Assembly: GCA_013372975.1 (NCBI GenBank)
Contig: JABXIS010000011.1
Span: 186,001 to 250,000 of the forward strand
Source of the DNA: Alphaproteobacteria bacterium
GTDB lineage: Bacteria; Pseudomonadota; Alphaproteobacteria; Sphingomonadales; Kordiimonadaceae
DNA: 64,000 nt
Direction: 5' to 3'
Shown here: one piece after another, positions 19,791-28,457 of the stretch
How the letters are laid out: the number at the start of each line of letters is the position of its first letter
Numbering within the stretch: the first letter of the stretch is position 1
Translations under genes and position numbers: made by a program
Notes under the pieces: generated by a model
Databases searched by the model: none
The model's input: the letters and a program-made list of their open reading frames with translations, nothing else
Told to the model about the DNA's origin: nothing

Positions 19791-20360
19791 TCAGGCCCGC
19801 TCTTCGAAGACGAAGGGGCTTTTGAAATCTTTAAAGGATTGCAGCACTGTATCCTTACCGGACAAGATTGCACTTTTGCGGTCAAACGGCCAGTCTATGC
19901 CCAGATCAGGATCATCAAAGGCGATGCCGCTGTCGCAATCTGGTGCGTAATAGTCTGTCACCTTGTAGCAAAATTCGGTGTCCGGCTCGATCGTGCAAAA
20001 GCCGTGCGCAAATCCCGCCGGTATCCAGAATTGTTTCCAGTTGTCTGCGCTTAATTCCAGGGCCACATGTTGGCCATAGGTTGGAGAGCCCAGGCGAATA
20101 TCGACCGCAACATCAATGACCCGACCACGGGTTACGCGGACCAGTTTGCCCTGCGCATGAGGAGGCGTTTGAAAGTGCAGGCCCCGTACAACGCCCGGAT
20201 CACGTGAGAGTGAATGATTGTCTTGCACAAAGGATACGCCAGGCACAACTTCATCAAAGGCCCGGGCATTGAATGTTTCAGAAAAGAAGCCCCGGTCATC
20301 ACCAAATTTCTTTGGTGTGAAAGCATAAAGGCCTGCAATCGGGAATTCCTCAACAATCAT
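19791..20360 (-). CDS. rmlC: dTDP-4-dehydrorhamnose 3,5-epimerase
   Basis: A cupin-fold epimerase acting between RmlB and RmlD. The conserved blocks are [22 protein letters not shown] followed by [18 protein letters not shown] (catalytic His), and IPAGFAHGF. Length 189 aa is normal. It is the promoter-proximal gene of the minus-strand rml operon. The 108-bp gap (20361-20468) to the divergent glycosyltransferase gene must carry both promoters; the AT-rich stretch at 20400-20415 is the likeliest place. Confidence 0.95.
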   Translation of the reverse strand: MIVEEFPIAGLYAFTPKKFGDDRGFFSETFNARAFDEVVPGVSFVQDNHSLSRDPGVVRGLHFQTPPHAQGKLVRVTRGRVIDVAVDIRLGSPTYGQHVALELSADNWKQFWIPAGFAHGFCTIEPDTEFCYKVTDYYAPDCDSGIAFDDPDLGIDWPFDRKSAILSGKDTVLQSFKDFKSPFVFEERA

Positions 20361-20468
20361 TCTGCGCCCTTTGAAAAAATAGAACTGGTATCAATATGGA
20401 CGCCTTTATATTAAAAGGATAAGGCCTTGCAAAGGCAGAGTTTCAGTTAGTTTGGCAAAAGGGCAAAT

Positions 20469-21623
20469 ATGCGCGGGATCAGGCAGCACGGATTGGGTAG
20501 ATCACTCCATGAGGAGTGCGCTGACGGTGTTGCTGCGCTCGCAGCGGCAAATGGCGCAGCCCAAAAGGGCAACCTTTTGGCGTTTTTCCCGCATGCTGCG
20601 CGTAATCCATACCAACGTATGCTGTATGCCCGCGGTTTTGATCATGGTTTCGCCTGCTTTCCCTTGAAGGCCATAGGCGATGTTGCTGACCTGCCGGAAG
20701 AGGTGAAGCTGGTGCTTCACTATCACTGGCTTCACAAGGCTTTTGATGGTGCAAACGACGCTCGCGGTGCAAAAAAGGCAGCTGATCATTTCCTTGAAAA
20801 ATTGGCTCAGCAGAAAGACGCTGGGCACAAGATTGTCTGGACCGTGCACAATATCTTGTCCCATTCGGCGGCGTTTCCCGAAGAGGAAATGCAGCTTCGG
20901 GCTCGTACGGCAGAAATCGCAGATGTGATTCATATCATGAACCCGAAGACGATCGACCTATGTCGAGAGATTTTTTCAATAGATCCGGCAAAAGTTATCG
21001 AAGTGCCGCACCCTTCTTATCGGGGCGTCTATGGTGACTATCTTTGTCGGTCGCAGGCTCGTTTCAATTTGGGCCTGCAGCATGATGATGAGGTTTTTCT
21101 GCTTTTTGGGTCATTGGGGCCCCACAAGGGCACACGCCAGTTCCTGAGTATGCTGGATAGCCTGCAGGGTAGGTTGGGTGGCAAGGCGCGCATAATCGTT
21201 GCCGGTACGCCGGGAGAGCCCCGCTTCATGCAGGAAATCCTGGAAATAGTGTCATCGCGAAGCGATGTGCAGCTTTTTCAGGCCCATATTGACGATCAGG
21301 CAGTTCAAACCTTTTTCAAGGCGGCTGATGTAGTTGTGTGCCCGTATCCTATCGGCCTCAATTCCGGGGTTATGGTCACGGCTGCCGGATTTAAATGCCC
21401 TGTCGTTGTGCCAGATATGATGGAGGCAGCCTGCGTTGGTATCGAAGATGCAATCGTGCCCTTCAAGGCTGGGGATATGTTCTCCTGTGCGGATGCCTGT
21501 ATCCGCGCCTTGTCGATGTCTCAAAGTGAAGAGATATCCGCCAAACTGGATCATTGGGCTGATGCGCACAGGCCAGAATTGGTTTCGGCGCGTTTCTTTG
21601 AAGCACTCAGGGCAAGGTTATGA
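20469..21623 (+). CDS. GT-B (GT4-like) glycosyltransferase
   Basis: A 384-aa GT-B enzyme. The N-terminal domain has VLHYHWLHKAF and KIVWTVHNIL. The C-terminal domain has FLLFGSLGPHKGTRQFL (the usual nucleotide-sugar P-loop region), RIIVAGTPGEPRF and the E/N-X7 region CPYPIGLNSGVMVTAAGF. The ATG is preceded by AAAAGGG at good distance. Its stop overlaps the start of the next gene (ATGA). Given manC two genes downstream, a mannosyltransferase is possible, but the donor is not determined. Confidence 0.83.
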   Translation: MRGIRQHGLGRSLHEECADGVAALAAANGAAQKGNLLAFFPHAARNPYQRMLYARGFDHGFACFPLKAIGDVADLPEEVKLVLHYHWLHKAFDGANDARGAKKAADHFLEKLAQQKDAGHKIVWTVHNILSHSAAFPEEEMQLRARTAEIADVIHIMNPKTIDLCREIFSIDPAKVIEVPHPSYRGVYGDYLCRSQARFNLGLQHDDEVFLLFGSLGPHKGTRQFLSMLDSLQGRLGGKARIIVAGTPGEPRFMQEILEIVSSRSDVQLFQAHIDDQAVQTFFKAADVVVCPYPIGLNSGVMVTAAGFKCPVVVPDMMEAACVGIEDAIVPFKAGDMFSCADACIRALSMSQSEEISAKLDHWADAHRPELVSARFFEALRARL

Positions 21624-22642
21624 TTGCCGTGACAAGCCTTTCTGAATACAGGCCCCTTCGCCGTCGCGACTTCGCTTTGTCAAGTGTCGCATTGTTTGGC
21701 CTTATTGGACGCCAGAAAGTGGCGTTGGCGAGAAAGCCGGTCAAGCGGATATTTGCGCTGAAGGGGCGGTCCGCGAGATATCTTGATTTGAGCTTCCTCA
21801 CAGACGCGGGAGAGATGGCACGTGGTGCGGTGGAAGTTGTCATTCGGTATCTTGCAGCGCCGGGAATGCGCCAGGCGCGAAAGATTGTGCGCCACAACTT
21901 GTTTGCAGATCCAGCGGGAGGCGGAAAATCCCAAAGGCTTTGGCTGGTCCCGCCGAAAGGTGCCAATTTCGCAGAAGTTTCTTTTTCCCGGGCGGTGCGT
22001 GGCGCCACAGTAGCCATGGATGCCCGATTGAAACTGGGGCGGGACGCAATCTTGCCGACGCTCGATGATTTTGATGCCGTTTTAGCGTCACGAGACCTGT
22101 CTTCAATGGAGTTGCTTCTCGGACTTCTGGAAGAAGAGGGTGACGCAGGGAAGGCGGACACGCTGTTGTCTCGCATGCGCTTGCTCTGCAACGCGCACTC
22201 CCTTGTCGTACGGCACGCAAACATACAAGATGCCCAAAATATCTTGCTGTATGGCCCTGCATATAAAGTTCCCGGTATTGCGGGCTTCAAGGGAAATGGT
22301 GGCCGAATAAAATATTGCTCTCGTATGTTGGTGATGGATCTGGAAAAAATGCCGCTTAGCAAGGCTTTGGTGGCCGATGGCTTGCGTCTATATCGAGCGC
22401 TACTTGATGCAAGGGCCAACATACTTGAGATTGATAATGATGCGGATGGTTTGGCGGCCTTGCTTGTTTCATCCGTATTGAAACAGGGCCGCCTCGACCT
22501 GACGGTGCGCCTGAATTGGGAAGTGTTCGGGGAGCAGCCGCAAAAACTGGGCCCTTGGTTATCTTTCCGAAATGGTGATGCTTTTCTTGAAACACAGGGA
22601 GGGCGTATCGTACGCTCGGTGTTGGATGGAAAGTCAGCCTAG
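21620..22642 (+). CDS. Unrecognised 340-aa protein coupled to a glycosyltransferase
   Basis: I do not recognise the family. It starts by a 4-bp overlap (ATGA) with the upstream glycosyltransferase and ends 35 bp before manC, so it belongs to that run. The protein is soluble in appearance, basic in its first 80 residues (RPLRRRDFALS, RKPVKRIFALKGRSARYLD), without signal peptide or membrane helix. A Trp/Pro stretch (RLWLVPPKGANFAEV) and a C-terminal helical part are the only features I can point to. A role in the same glycan pathway is inferred from position only. Confidence 0.75.
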   Translation: MIAVTSLSEYRPLRRRDFALSSVALFGLIGRQKVALARKPVKRIFALKGRSARYLDLSFLTDAGEMARGAVEVVIRYLAAPGMRQARKIVRHNLFADPAGGGKSQRLWLVPPKGANFAEVSFSRAVRGATVAMDARLKLGRDAILPTLDDFDAVLASRDLSSMELLLGLLEEEGDAGKADTLLSRMRLLCNAHSLVVRHANIQDAQNILLYGPAYKVPGIAGFKGNGGRIKYCSRMLVMDLEKMPLSKALVADGLRLYRALLDARANILEIDNDADGLAALLVSSVLKQGRLDLTVRLNWEVFGEQPQKLGPWLSFRNGDAFLETQGGRIVRSVLDGKSA

Positions 22643-22677
22643 TTTTATTTTTTATGTGATTGAAAGGCCATGCGGCT

Positions 22678-24111
22678 GTGAAAAAAGTTAAACCAGTGAT
22701 TCTTTCCGGTGGTTCAGGTTCACGTTTGTGGCCTTTGTCCCGGTCGAAATATCCGAAACAATTCCTGCCGATGATTGGCAGCAAAAGCCTGTTCACGCAA
22801 ACGTTGGAGCGGGTGGGTAAGGAATACGGGTTTGCGATGCCACTTGTGGTGGCCAATGAGCACCACAGGTTCATAGTCAACGAACAGGCAGCAAAAGTTG
22901 GGGTTGAGCTTGAGCGAATATTGCTCGAGCCAGTTGGGCGCAACACTGCGCCTGCAGTGGCTGCCGCAGCCTTGCTGATCGCTGAAGAAAACCCGGAAGC
23001 CCTTTTGCTGTTCCTGGCATCAGATCATGTGATCATGGATATGCCGGGATTTCACAAAGCCGTACAGTTGGCCGCAAAAGCAGCAGATGAAGGACATTTG
23101 TGTTGTTTCGGTATGACACCCACACGACCAGAGACTGGCTATGGTTATATCAAGGCAGGCGCCGCATTATCTGCTCTCGAGGGCGCATTTCAAATCGAGG
23201 CATTCAAGGAGAAGCCCGACGTTGAGACCGCCCGGTCTTATCTGGAAGAGGGGAGCTTCAGCTGGAATAGCGGCATGTTCCTTTTCCGGGCGGATGTTAT
23301 TCTCGCCGAGTTTGAGACGCATGCACCGGACATGCTGGAAGCTACTCGCAAGGCGCTGGCTGGCGCCAAGGACGATCTGAACTTCCTGAGAATGGATGCC
23401 GACGATTTTGGCGCTGTTCCGGCAGACTCCATTGACTATGCCATCATGGAAAAGACAGAACGGGCAGCGGTGGTTCCTGCCGAATTTGGCTGGTCAGATG
23501 TTGGCAGTTTCTCTGCCCTTTGGGATGTGCAGGAAAAAGATGAGAATGGCAACGTAAGCCATGGCGATGTGATGTTGGAGGAAACAAACGATAGTTTCAT
23601 CCATCAGGGCGACGGGATGCTGGTTGCGACCCTTGGTGTGAAGGACCTTGTGGTCGTAACAACCGACGATGCAGTTTTGATTGCTGACAAGAAACGCGAT
23701 CAGGATGTGAAGAAGATCGTGGACCGGTTGAAGGCGGAAGGACGTCCGGAAACTGAATTGCATTCAATCGTTTATCGTCCGTGGGGCAATTATCGCACTC
23801 TGGCGATGGGAGACCGCTATCAGGTGAAGGAAATCGAAGTGTATCCGGGCAAACGCCTGAGCCTTCAGAAACACCATCACCGAGCGGAACATTGGGTGAT
23901 TGTCGAGGGATCGGCAGTTGTGACGCGAGACGAAGAACAGCACCTGATGAGCGAGAACCAATCCATCTACCTGCCTTTAGGTGCTATCCACCGGCTTGAA
24001 AATCCCGGCAAGATTCCCCTCAGGCTCATTGAGGTGCAGTCCGGGTCTTATCTTGGGGAAGATGATATCGTTCGTCTGGAGGACGATTTTCACAGGGAAG
24101 GTGAGAAGTAG
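22678..24111 (+). CDS. manC: Mannose-1-phosphate guanylyltransferase / mannose-6-phosphate isomerase
   Basis: A bifunctional type II PMI-GMP enzyme giving GDP-mannose. The pyrophosphorylase domain starts PVILSGGSGSRLWPLSR with YPKQF and has FLASDHVI and FSWNSGMFLF. The C-terminal cupin (from about residue 365) has RPWGNYRTL, HHHRAEHWVIVEGSA and YLPLGAIHRLENPG, the metal-binding and catalytic part of the isomerase. Frame is open from a TTG at 22660, but the GTG at 22678 has AAAGG 10 bp upstream and starts at the family's normal place; I chose that. No separate manB/algC is seen nearby. Confidence 0.93.
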   Translation: MKKVKPVILSGGSGSRLWPLSRSKYPKQFLPMIGSKSLFTQTLERVGKEYGFAMPLVVANEHHRFIVNEQAAKVGVELERILLEPVGRNTAPAVAAAALLIAEENPEALLLFLASDHVIMDMPGFHKAVQLAAKAADEGHLCCFGMTPTRPETGYGYIKAGAALSALEGAFQIEAFKEKPDVETARSYLEEGSFSWNSGMFLFRADVILAEFETHAPDMLEATRKALAGAKDDLNFLRMDADDFGAVPADSIDYAIMEKTERAAVVPAEFGWSDVGSFSALWDVQEKDENGNVSHGDVMLEETNDSFIHQGDGMLVATLGVKDLVVVTTDDAVLIADKKRDQDVKKIVDRLKAEGRPETELHSIVYRPWGNYRTLAMGDRYQVKEIEVYPGKRLSLQKHHHRAEHWVIVEGSAVVTRDEEQHLMSENQSIYLPLGAIHRLENPGKIPLRLIEVQSGSYLGEDDIVRLEDDFHREGEK

Positions 24112-24127
24112 GAAGCTGTTCAGATAG

Positions 24128-24910
24128 CTATTTGGTTAACGCAGGCGTGTAGCCGTGTGGGTCAAGGCCATGATGGAGGAAGAACAGTGCTAGATCTCCT
24201 CCTTCATGCAAGGTCTTGATGCGGCGGTTGACCCGGTCGATGAAGGCGTTGTTTTCCGCCGTTTGGTGGCACACGATTCCCAGCGGTAGATTTTCGACAA
24301 TATAGGGCTCGTGGTAGGGCAGCATGGGATGCCCAATTGCGGCCAGAACGAATTTCAAATCGGGCAGGGCAGCCGCAATGAACTGTACCCTGCCTGACAA
24401 AAGCATTTTCGCTTTTGCCAGCTCATCCGAAACAGGCACAAACTTGGCTCCCTTTGCCGGGATTTTCAGGTGTGTCCGCGCCCCCATCGGGTAGGCAATT
24501 GTGCTTTCTTCAATATCGGCAGCTGTTCGAGGCGGGATGCTGCCTGGCGTGCTAAACAGATGTACATGAACGTTGATGAAGGGTATCGATTCTATGAATG
24601 CCTCGCCGTTCTTGACATGCCCGTCTGCAACTAGCGTCTCGATACTATCGGGGTAGCGGCATGTGTCGGTCGCTTTGAGGAACTGGGTATTGCTGCGCCT
24701 GTAGGGGACAATCCGATAGTCTGTTCGCCCGACATCTTCAGCAAGAACAAGGCGAGCAAGTTCATTATAAAAGCCGGAGCCATCAGACTTGAGCGTGATC
24801 CCCCATTCGCTGGCAAGAACAGTCGTCACGGCGTCATCTTCTGCACTGGCAAATGCAGTATACAGAGAAAAGGCAGACAGGATAGCAAGGACTGGAAGAA
24901 GACGCCGCAT
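24128..24910 (-). CDS. Periplasmic solute-binding-like protein
   Basis: A signal peptide (first 23 residues, ending TAFASA) precedes a mature protein of about 235 aa. It has the shape of a family 3 extracellular solute-binding protein: SEWGITLKSDGSGFYNELARLVL near the N-terminus and a C-terminal INRR-like helix region (DRVNRRIKTLHEGGDL). No ABC permease or ATPase gene lies nearby. It stands alone between manC (convergent) and galU, so it may be a sensor-type or orphan binding protein. Ligand unknown. Confidence 0.7.
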   Translation of the reverse strand: MRRLLPVLAILSAFSLYTAFASAEDDAVTTVLASEWGITLKSDGSGFYNELARLVLAEDVGRTDYRIVPYRRSNTQFLKATDTCRYPDSIETLVADGHVKNGEAFIESIPFINVHVHLFSTPGSIPPRTAADIEESTIAYPMGARTHLKIPAKGAKFVPVSDELAKAKMLLSGRVQFIAAALPDLKFVLAAIGHPMLPYHEPYIVENLPLGIVCHQTAENNAFIDRVNRRIKTLHEGGDLALFFLHHGLDPHGYTPALTK

Positions 24911-24998
24911 GTGTTTTCCCGGATTTCAGACGCCCCAATGCCATAGAGCCTAACCCAGGGGGGCGTCATTGTCCAACAAAGGCAATGCAGGCCCGGTG

Positions 24999-25874
24999 CT
25001 AACGTTGGCTTAATTCCTTCAGGTGGCTGGACAGGCGTGGGGCCAGTTGCGGGTCTTCTGTAGCCATTGCCAGATTAGCCATCAGCCAACCCATCTTGCT
25101 ACCGCAATCGAACCGTTTGCCTTCAAAGGACAGGGCATGGAAAGGCTGTTTGCCGATCAGTTGCGCCATGGCGTCAGTCAGCTGTATTTCGCCCCCGGCG
25201 CCCGCTTTTGTCTTGCTCAGGATCTCCATCACTTCAGGTTGCAGGATATAGCGCCCGACAACCGCAGATGTGGAGGGGGCGTCAGCAGGGTGGGGTTTCT
25301 CCACAAGGCCTTTGACTTCCACCAGGTTGCCACTTTTGGCGCCTGGTGTGATGACGCCATACTTTGACGTATCTTCGCGCGCCACATCCATGGTAGCCAC
25401 CATATTGCCGCCGGTTTCATTATAGGCATCTACCATTTGCTTGAGTGTGCCTGGCCTACCTTTGATCAGGTCATCGGGCAGCGCAACCGCGAAGGCGTCC
25501 CCGTTTACAAGGTGGCGGGCACACCATATGGCATGACCAAGTCCCAAGGGACGCATTTGCCTTACATAAACAATGCGGCCTTCTTCGAGGAGCATGGAGC
25601 GTGCCACATCTAGTGCGCCCTCTTTGCCTTTTTCCTGCAGGATCTTTTCAAGTTCATAGGCGTGATCGAAATGGTCTTCCATCACCTGCTTGTTGCGACC
25701 TGTCACGAGGATGATTTCCTCGATGCCTGCTTCAATCGCCTCTTCTACCGCATACTGGATCAGCGGTTTGTCGAGGACAGGCAGCATTTCCTTAGGAATT
25801 GCTTTTGTCGCGGGCAGGAAGCGGGTGCCAAGCCCCGCTACTGGAAATACGATCTTCTTGATCGGCCTATGCAT
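24999..25874 (-). CDS. galU: UTP-glucose-1-phosphate uridylyltransferase
   Basis: Forms UDP-glucose. Conserved signature VFPVAGLGTRFLPATKAIPK, then EMLPVLDKPLIQYAVEEA; also FAVALPDDLI and GVVEKPHP-like VKGLVEKPHP, and the C-terminal CGSKMGWLMAN. 291 aa is standard. It is preceded by pgi with an 11-bp gap, so the two probably form one operon channeling hexose phosphate to UDP-glucose. Confidence 0.95.
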   Translation of the reverse strand: MHRPIKKIVFPVAGLGTRFLPATKAIPKEMLPVLDKPLIQYAVEEAIEAGIEEIILVTGRNKQVMEDHFDHAYELEKILQEKGKEGALDVARSMLLEEGRIVYVRQMRPLGLGHAIWCARHLVNGDAFAVALPDDLIKGRPGTLKQMVDAYNETGGNMVATMDVAREDTSKYGVITPGAKSGNLVEVKGLVEKPHPADAPSTSAVVGRYILQPEVMEILSKTKAGAGGEIQLTDAMAQLIGKQPFHALSFEGKRFDCGSKMGWLMANLAMATEDPQLAPRLSSHLKELSQR

Positions 25875-25885
25875 GAAAACCCTCT

Positions 25886-27160
25886 TTATTCAGGCAGCTC
25901 CGACAGATACTGCCTCGTCAAAATCTTGCCTTCTTCAACGGCGGGCTGATCAAAGGCATCCACACCCATCAAATGTGCCGTCAGCACTGTTTCAAGCATG
26001 AAGGACACAAAAAGGCCACCCAAATTTTCTTCCGACAGTGAATCAATCACGATCTCCCGCACTGTACGGTCTTTCTTCCGAAGTGTTTCCTGAGTAGCCC
26101 GTGATTGGCAAGTCACTGTGTCGCCAATTGTCCGGTTGGCCATATAGTCAAGGCCGTATGCCTTTGCCTCTTCCGCGTCGATCCTCGGACCTTTGCCAAA
26201 GCTGGGGATCGTGATGAAAGTGCAGAATTTATCGTTTGGGCCATCAAGGAACAACTGCAGCTGGCTGTGTTGGTCAACGGGGCCTACCGCGCGGATGGGC
26301 GTTGTGCCCAGGCCATCCTTGCCAAGGCTTTCCGCCCATAGCTGACCATGCCATCGTGTGAAGGCCCTCAGGCTTTCTGCGTAAGGCATAACCAGTACTT
26401 GCGTTACCCCTTTTTCCTGCTCGAGAGTGTGCGTGAGAGCGGCCCCAACAACCGCTGTTGCGGTGGCCGGGTCGTTCATAAACTGATCACACACTTCCTC
26501 GGCGCCTTTGCGGAAGTCCTCAACAGACAGGCCAGAGACTGCAACCGGCAGCATGCCTACATTGGTGAGAACACTGAAGCGGCCCCCTACGTCTGTTGGG
26601 TGGTCGAGGATCGGCGAGCCAAGTTTTTCGCCGTATGTCCGCAATGGGCGTTCGCCGGGTTCGGTTACAAAGGTGAAATGGTCGCCCAAATTGGCTGCAT
26701 GGTCGCCTGCTTCAAGCCATGCCCTGCAAGCAAGCAGTTGGGCGAGTGTTTCTGCCGTTGTACCCGATTTTGAGATGGCAAGCACATGAGTGCGCGCAGT
26801 ATCCAGCTCCTTAAACAGGAGGTCCATTTCAAATGGGCACAGGCTGTCAGGCGTATGAATGCGCACCGGGCCTTTGTTGAAGCGGGCGAGGGCAATCGCG
26901 GCCTGGGCGCCGAGGCTGGAGCCGCCAGTGCCCAAAACGATCAAGTCGTCACAGGATTCGGTAATGCGTTTGGCTGCTTCTGTTATCGGTGCAGCGTCCG
27001 GACCATCGTGCATCTGGCGTGCAAATGGCAGTAGGCCATTGGCCGCAAGGTCTTTTGCATGCGCAACGGCTTTGTCGAGGTTTTGCTGGTACACCGCAGT
27101 AATGCCAAGGGCATCCAACTGGCTGTTAAGACTTTCACTACCGAACGAATAACTGAACAT
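25886..27160 (-). CDS. pgi: Glucose-6-phosphate isomerase (short form)
   Basis: Interconverts glucose-6-P and fructose-6-P. LIVLGTGGSSLGAQAAIAL is the sugar-phosphate-binding SIS start; HVLAISKSGTTAETLAQLL carries the phosphate-binding SxSGTT; VDQHSQLQLFLDGPNDK is the PGI signature region with the catalytic His. At 424 aa it is about 125 residues shorter than E. coli Pgi. However, all catalytic blocks are present and short forms are known, so I do not regard it as truncated. Two LacI-type palindromes lie 41 and 120 bp upstream of the ATG. Confidence 0.93.
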   Translation of the reverse strand: MFSYSFGSESLNSQLDALGITAVYQQNLDKAVAHAKDLAANGLLPFARQMHDGPDAAPITEAAKRITESCDDLIVLGTGGSSLGAQAAIALARFNKGPVRIHTPDSLCPFEMDLLFKELDTARTHVLAISKSGTTAETLAQLLACRAWLEAGDHAANLGDHFTFVTEPGERPLRTYGEKLGSPILDHPTDVGGRFSVLTNVGMLPVAVSGLSVEDFRKGAEEVCDQFMNDPATATAVVGAALTHTLEQEKGVTQVLVMPYAESLRAFTRWHGQLWAESLGKDGLGTTPIRAVGPVDQHSQLQLFLDGPNDKFCTFITIPSFGKGPRIDAEEAKAYGLDYMANRTIGDTVTCQSRATQETLRKKDRTVREIVIDSLSEENLGGLFVSFMLETVLTAHLMGVDAFDQPAVEEGKILTRQYLSELPE

Positions 27161-27200
27161 GACAATTCCAAACTGTTAGATTTTGACCGAGCTCTGCAAA

Positions 27201-27214
27201 TGACAACGTTGCCA
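27201..27214. promoter_or_regulatory. LacI-family operator-like palindrome, proximal
   Basis: TGACAACGTTGCCA is a 14-bp palindrome with one mismatched pair, centred on ACGT. The form TGNCANCGNTGNCA is that of LacI-family sugar-regulator sites in proteobacteria. It lies 41 bp upstream of the pgi start, a repressor-type position. Confidence 0.5.
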
Positions 27215-27279
27215 TTTAGGGCATGATCGGTACAAAATCAAGCGTTTCCTCTATTTTGCGAAAGACTATTACCGAAAAA

Positions 27280-27293
27280 TGACAGCGCTGGCA
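27280..27293. promoter_or_regulatory. LacI-family operator-like palindrome, distal
   Basis: TGACAGCGCTGGCA is a 14-bp palindrome with one mismatched pair, centred on GCGC, of the same pattern as the site at 27201. The centres are 79 bp apart, compatible with looping by one tetrameric regulator. No LacI-type gene lies in the window. Confidence 0.5.
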
Positions 27294-27506
27294 ATTTTTT
27301 GTCCCTCCAGCGGCTTCGCCTTTCTTTTTTCTTTCAAGGGGATTGCGCCCTGTCGAGGGTCGCAAATGAAGGTTCATCGTGCTCCCACATGATGTGCAAG
27401 TTCTTGGGCCTATATGTAGACACTATGGAAGGCTGGCCCAAAAATCCTGTTGGTCGGTTGATTTTGTTTTTTCACGGCTGGCGGAGGCTTTGGCAACCCT
27501 TGCTGC

Positions 27507-28115
27507 TTAATCCCGGCGTTTTTCGGCCCGGAACCAAAGATTGAAGGCCCATTTTTCCCCTTCTTCCACCGGGCATCCCGCATGAAGGGATTGCGGATGA
27601 CGTGTCACTGTGCCAGCTTCACAATTGTGAAACACCAGCAGCTTTCCCTTTTCTGGTGGCACAGTGATGTTCAGCTTGGGAAATTGGGTTGCCCCACCTT
27701 TTGTAACGTTGGAGAGATATCCCAGCACAGTGATGATGCGCTGGCCGCCGCCTTGCCAGTTTCGCTTTCCTGCCTCTGTGTTTGGGTCGAAGGCATCAAA
27801 ATGCGGGCGGTATTCTTCGCCCTTTCCGTAATGGATGACTTGAAACCGCTCAGCATGGTTCAGGGGCATTCCTACCAAGCCTGCGACCTTGGATGCAATC
27901 CGCTTACATGCAGTGTCGGCAGTATGGTCTACCCAGCAGACGTCATTTGTGCGCCCCTTAGAGACGACACCTTCTTTGCCACCGGACACCTTGGCTCGTT
28001 CCATCGAGAGGGTGCGTGCCCGCGAGACCAGATGCGCACACTCCGCATCGCTCAGGAAATGGTCAATTGTGTAGACACGTGGGTCCAGGTGAAGATCAAT
28101 AATTGCGCGTTTCAT
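27507..28115 (-). CDS. 2OG-Fe(II) oxygenase, prolyl 4-hydroxylase-like
   Basis: A 202-aa dioxygenase of the prolyl 4-hydroxylase alpha-subunit type. The iron ligands are visible as HxD in YRPHFDAF and the distal His in PQSLHAGCPV, followed by the 2-oxoglutarate lysine in GEKWAFNLW. GGQRIITVLGYLS and GGATQFP are typical core strands. No signal peptide, so cytosolic. The substrate is unknown; bacterial members hydroxylate proline in proteins such as EF-Tu or collagen-like repeats, or small peptides. It stands alone, transcribed toward pgi. Confidence 0.88.
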   Translation of the reverse strand: MKRAIIDLHLDPRVYTIDHFLSDAECAHLVSRARTLSMERAKVSGGKEGVVSKGRTNDVCWVDHTADTACKRIASKVAGLVGMPLNHAERFQVIHYGKGEEYRPHFDAFDPNTEAGKRNWQGGGQRIITVLGYLSNVTKGGATQFPKLNITVPPEKGKLLVFHNCEAGTVTRHPQSLHAGCPVEEGEKWAFNLWFRAEKRRD

Positions 28116-28457
28116 AAAGGGTAACCCCTGCCTGTCAGCCTGAATATTTTTCCCAGTTGCAGAAAGCCCGTTACGGAACTGCCATCTAAGAGTCTTTATA
28201 TCGTTCGTTCAATGCTCCTGAAAGAATTTGTGTGAAGTTATTTCAGTTGCGTCACGGACAGACGGCCAACTTGGTGTGAGCCTCATTGCAGGATGATCGA
28301 GCGCCCCCCGTGTATTCCGTTGGCTTACGCGCGAATTATCACACAGATTTCACCGGCTCAGTTAACTTTTGCGTTGTCTATATAGGGGCGCGTTCGCTAC
28401 AAGAGAGATAGAGAACTTCAGCTTCTGGCTGCAGGTAAAAAAATCAGGGAGGGCAGT
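28116..28457. other. Divergent intergenic region
   Basis: 342 bp between the hydroxylase gene and the secreted-protein pair. It must hold promoters in both directions. CTATATAGG around 28378-28386 is a possible plus-strand -10 element for the gene at 28458, without a convincing -35. No reading frame with a ribosome site, no hairpin terminator and no RNA gene was seen. Confidence 0.5.

Larger units (their letters stand above)
27161..27506 (-). other. Intergenic region upstream of pgi
   Basis: 346 bp without a convincing gene. The half next to pgi holds two operator-like palindromes (listed separately) and must contain the pgi-galU promoter. The half next to the hydroxylase gene shows nothing I can name. 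A plus-strand open frame from 27299 runs through it but has neither ribosome site nor recognisable protein features. Confidence 0.6.

Noticed and set aside
25886-27160. pgi seen as truncated because it is about 125 residues shorter than the E. coli enzyme
   Set aside because: All sugar-phosphate and catalytic blocks are present and short Pgi forms are known, so it is taken as intact.
27299-27544. Plus-strand frame of 81 codons between pgi and the hydroxylase gene
   Set aside because: No ribosome site, no protein features, runs into the end of the convergent hydroxylase gene.
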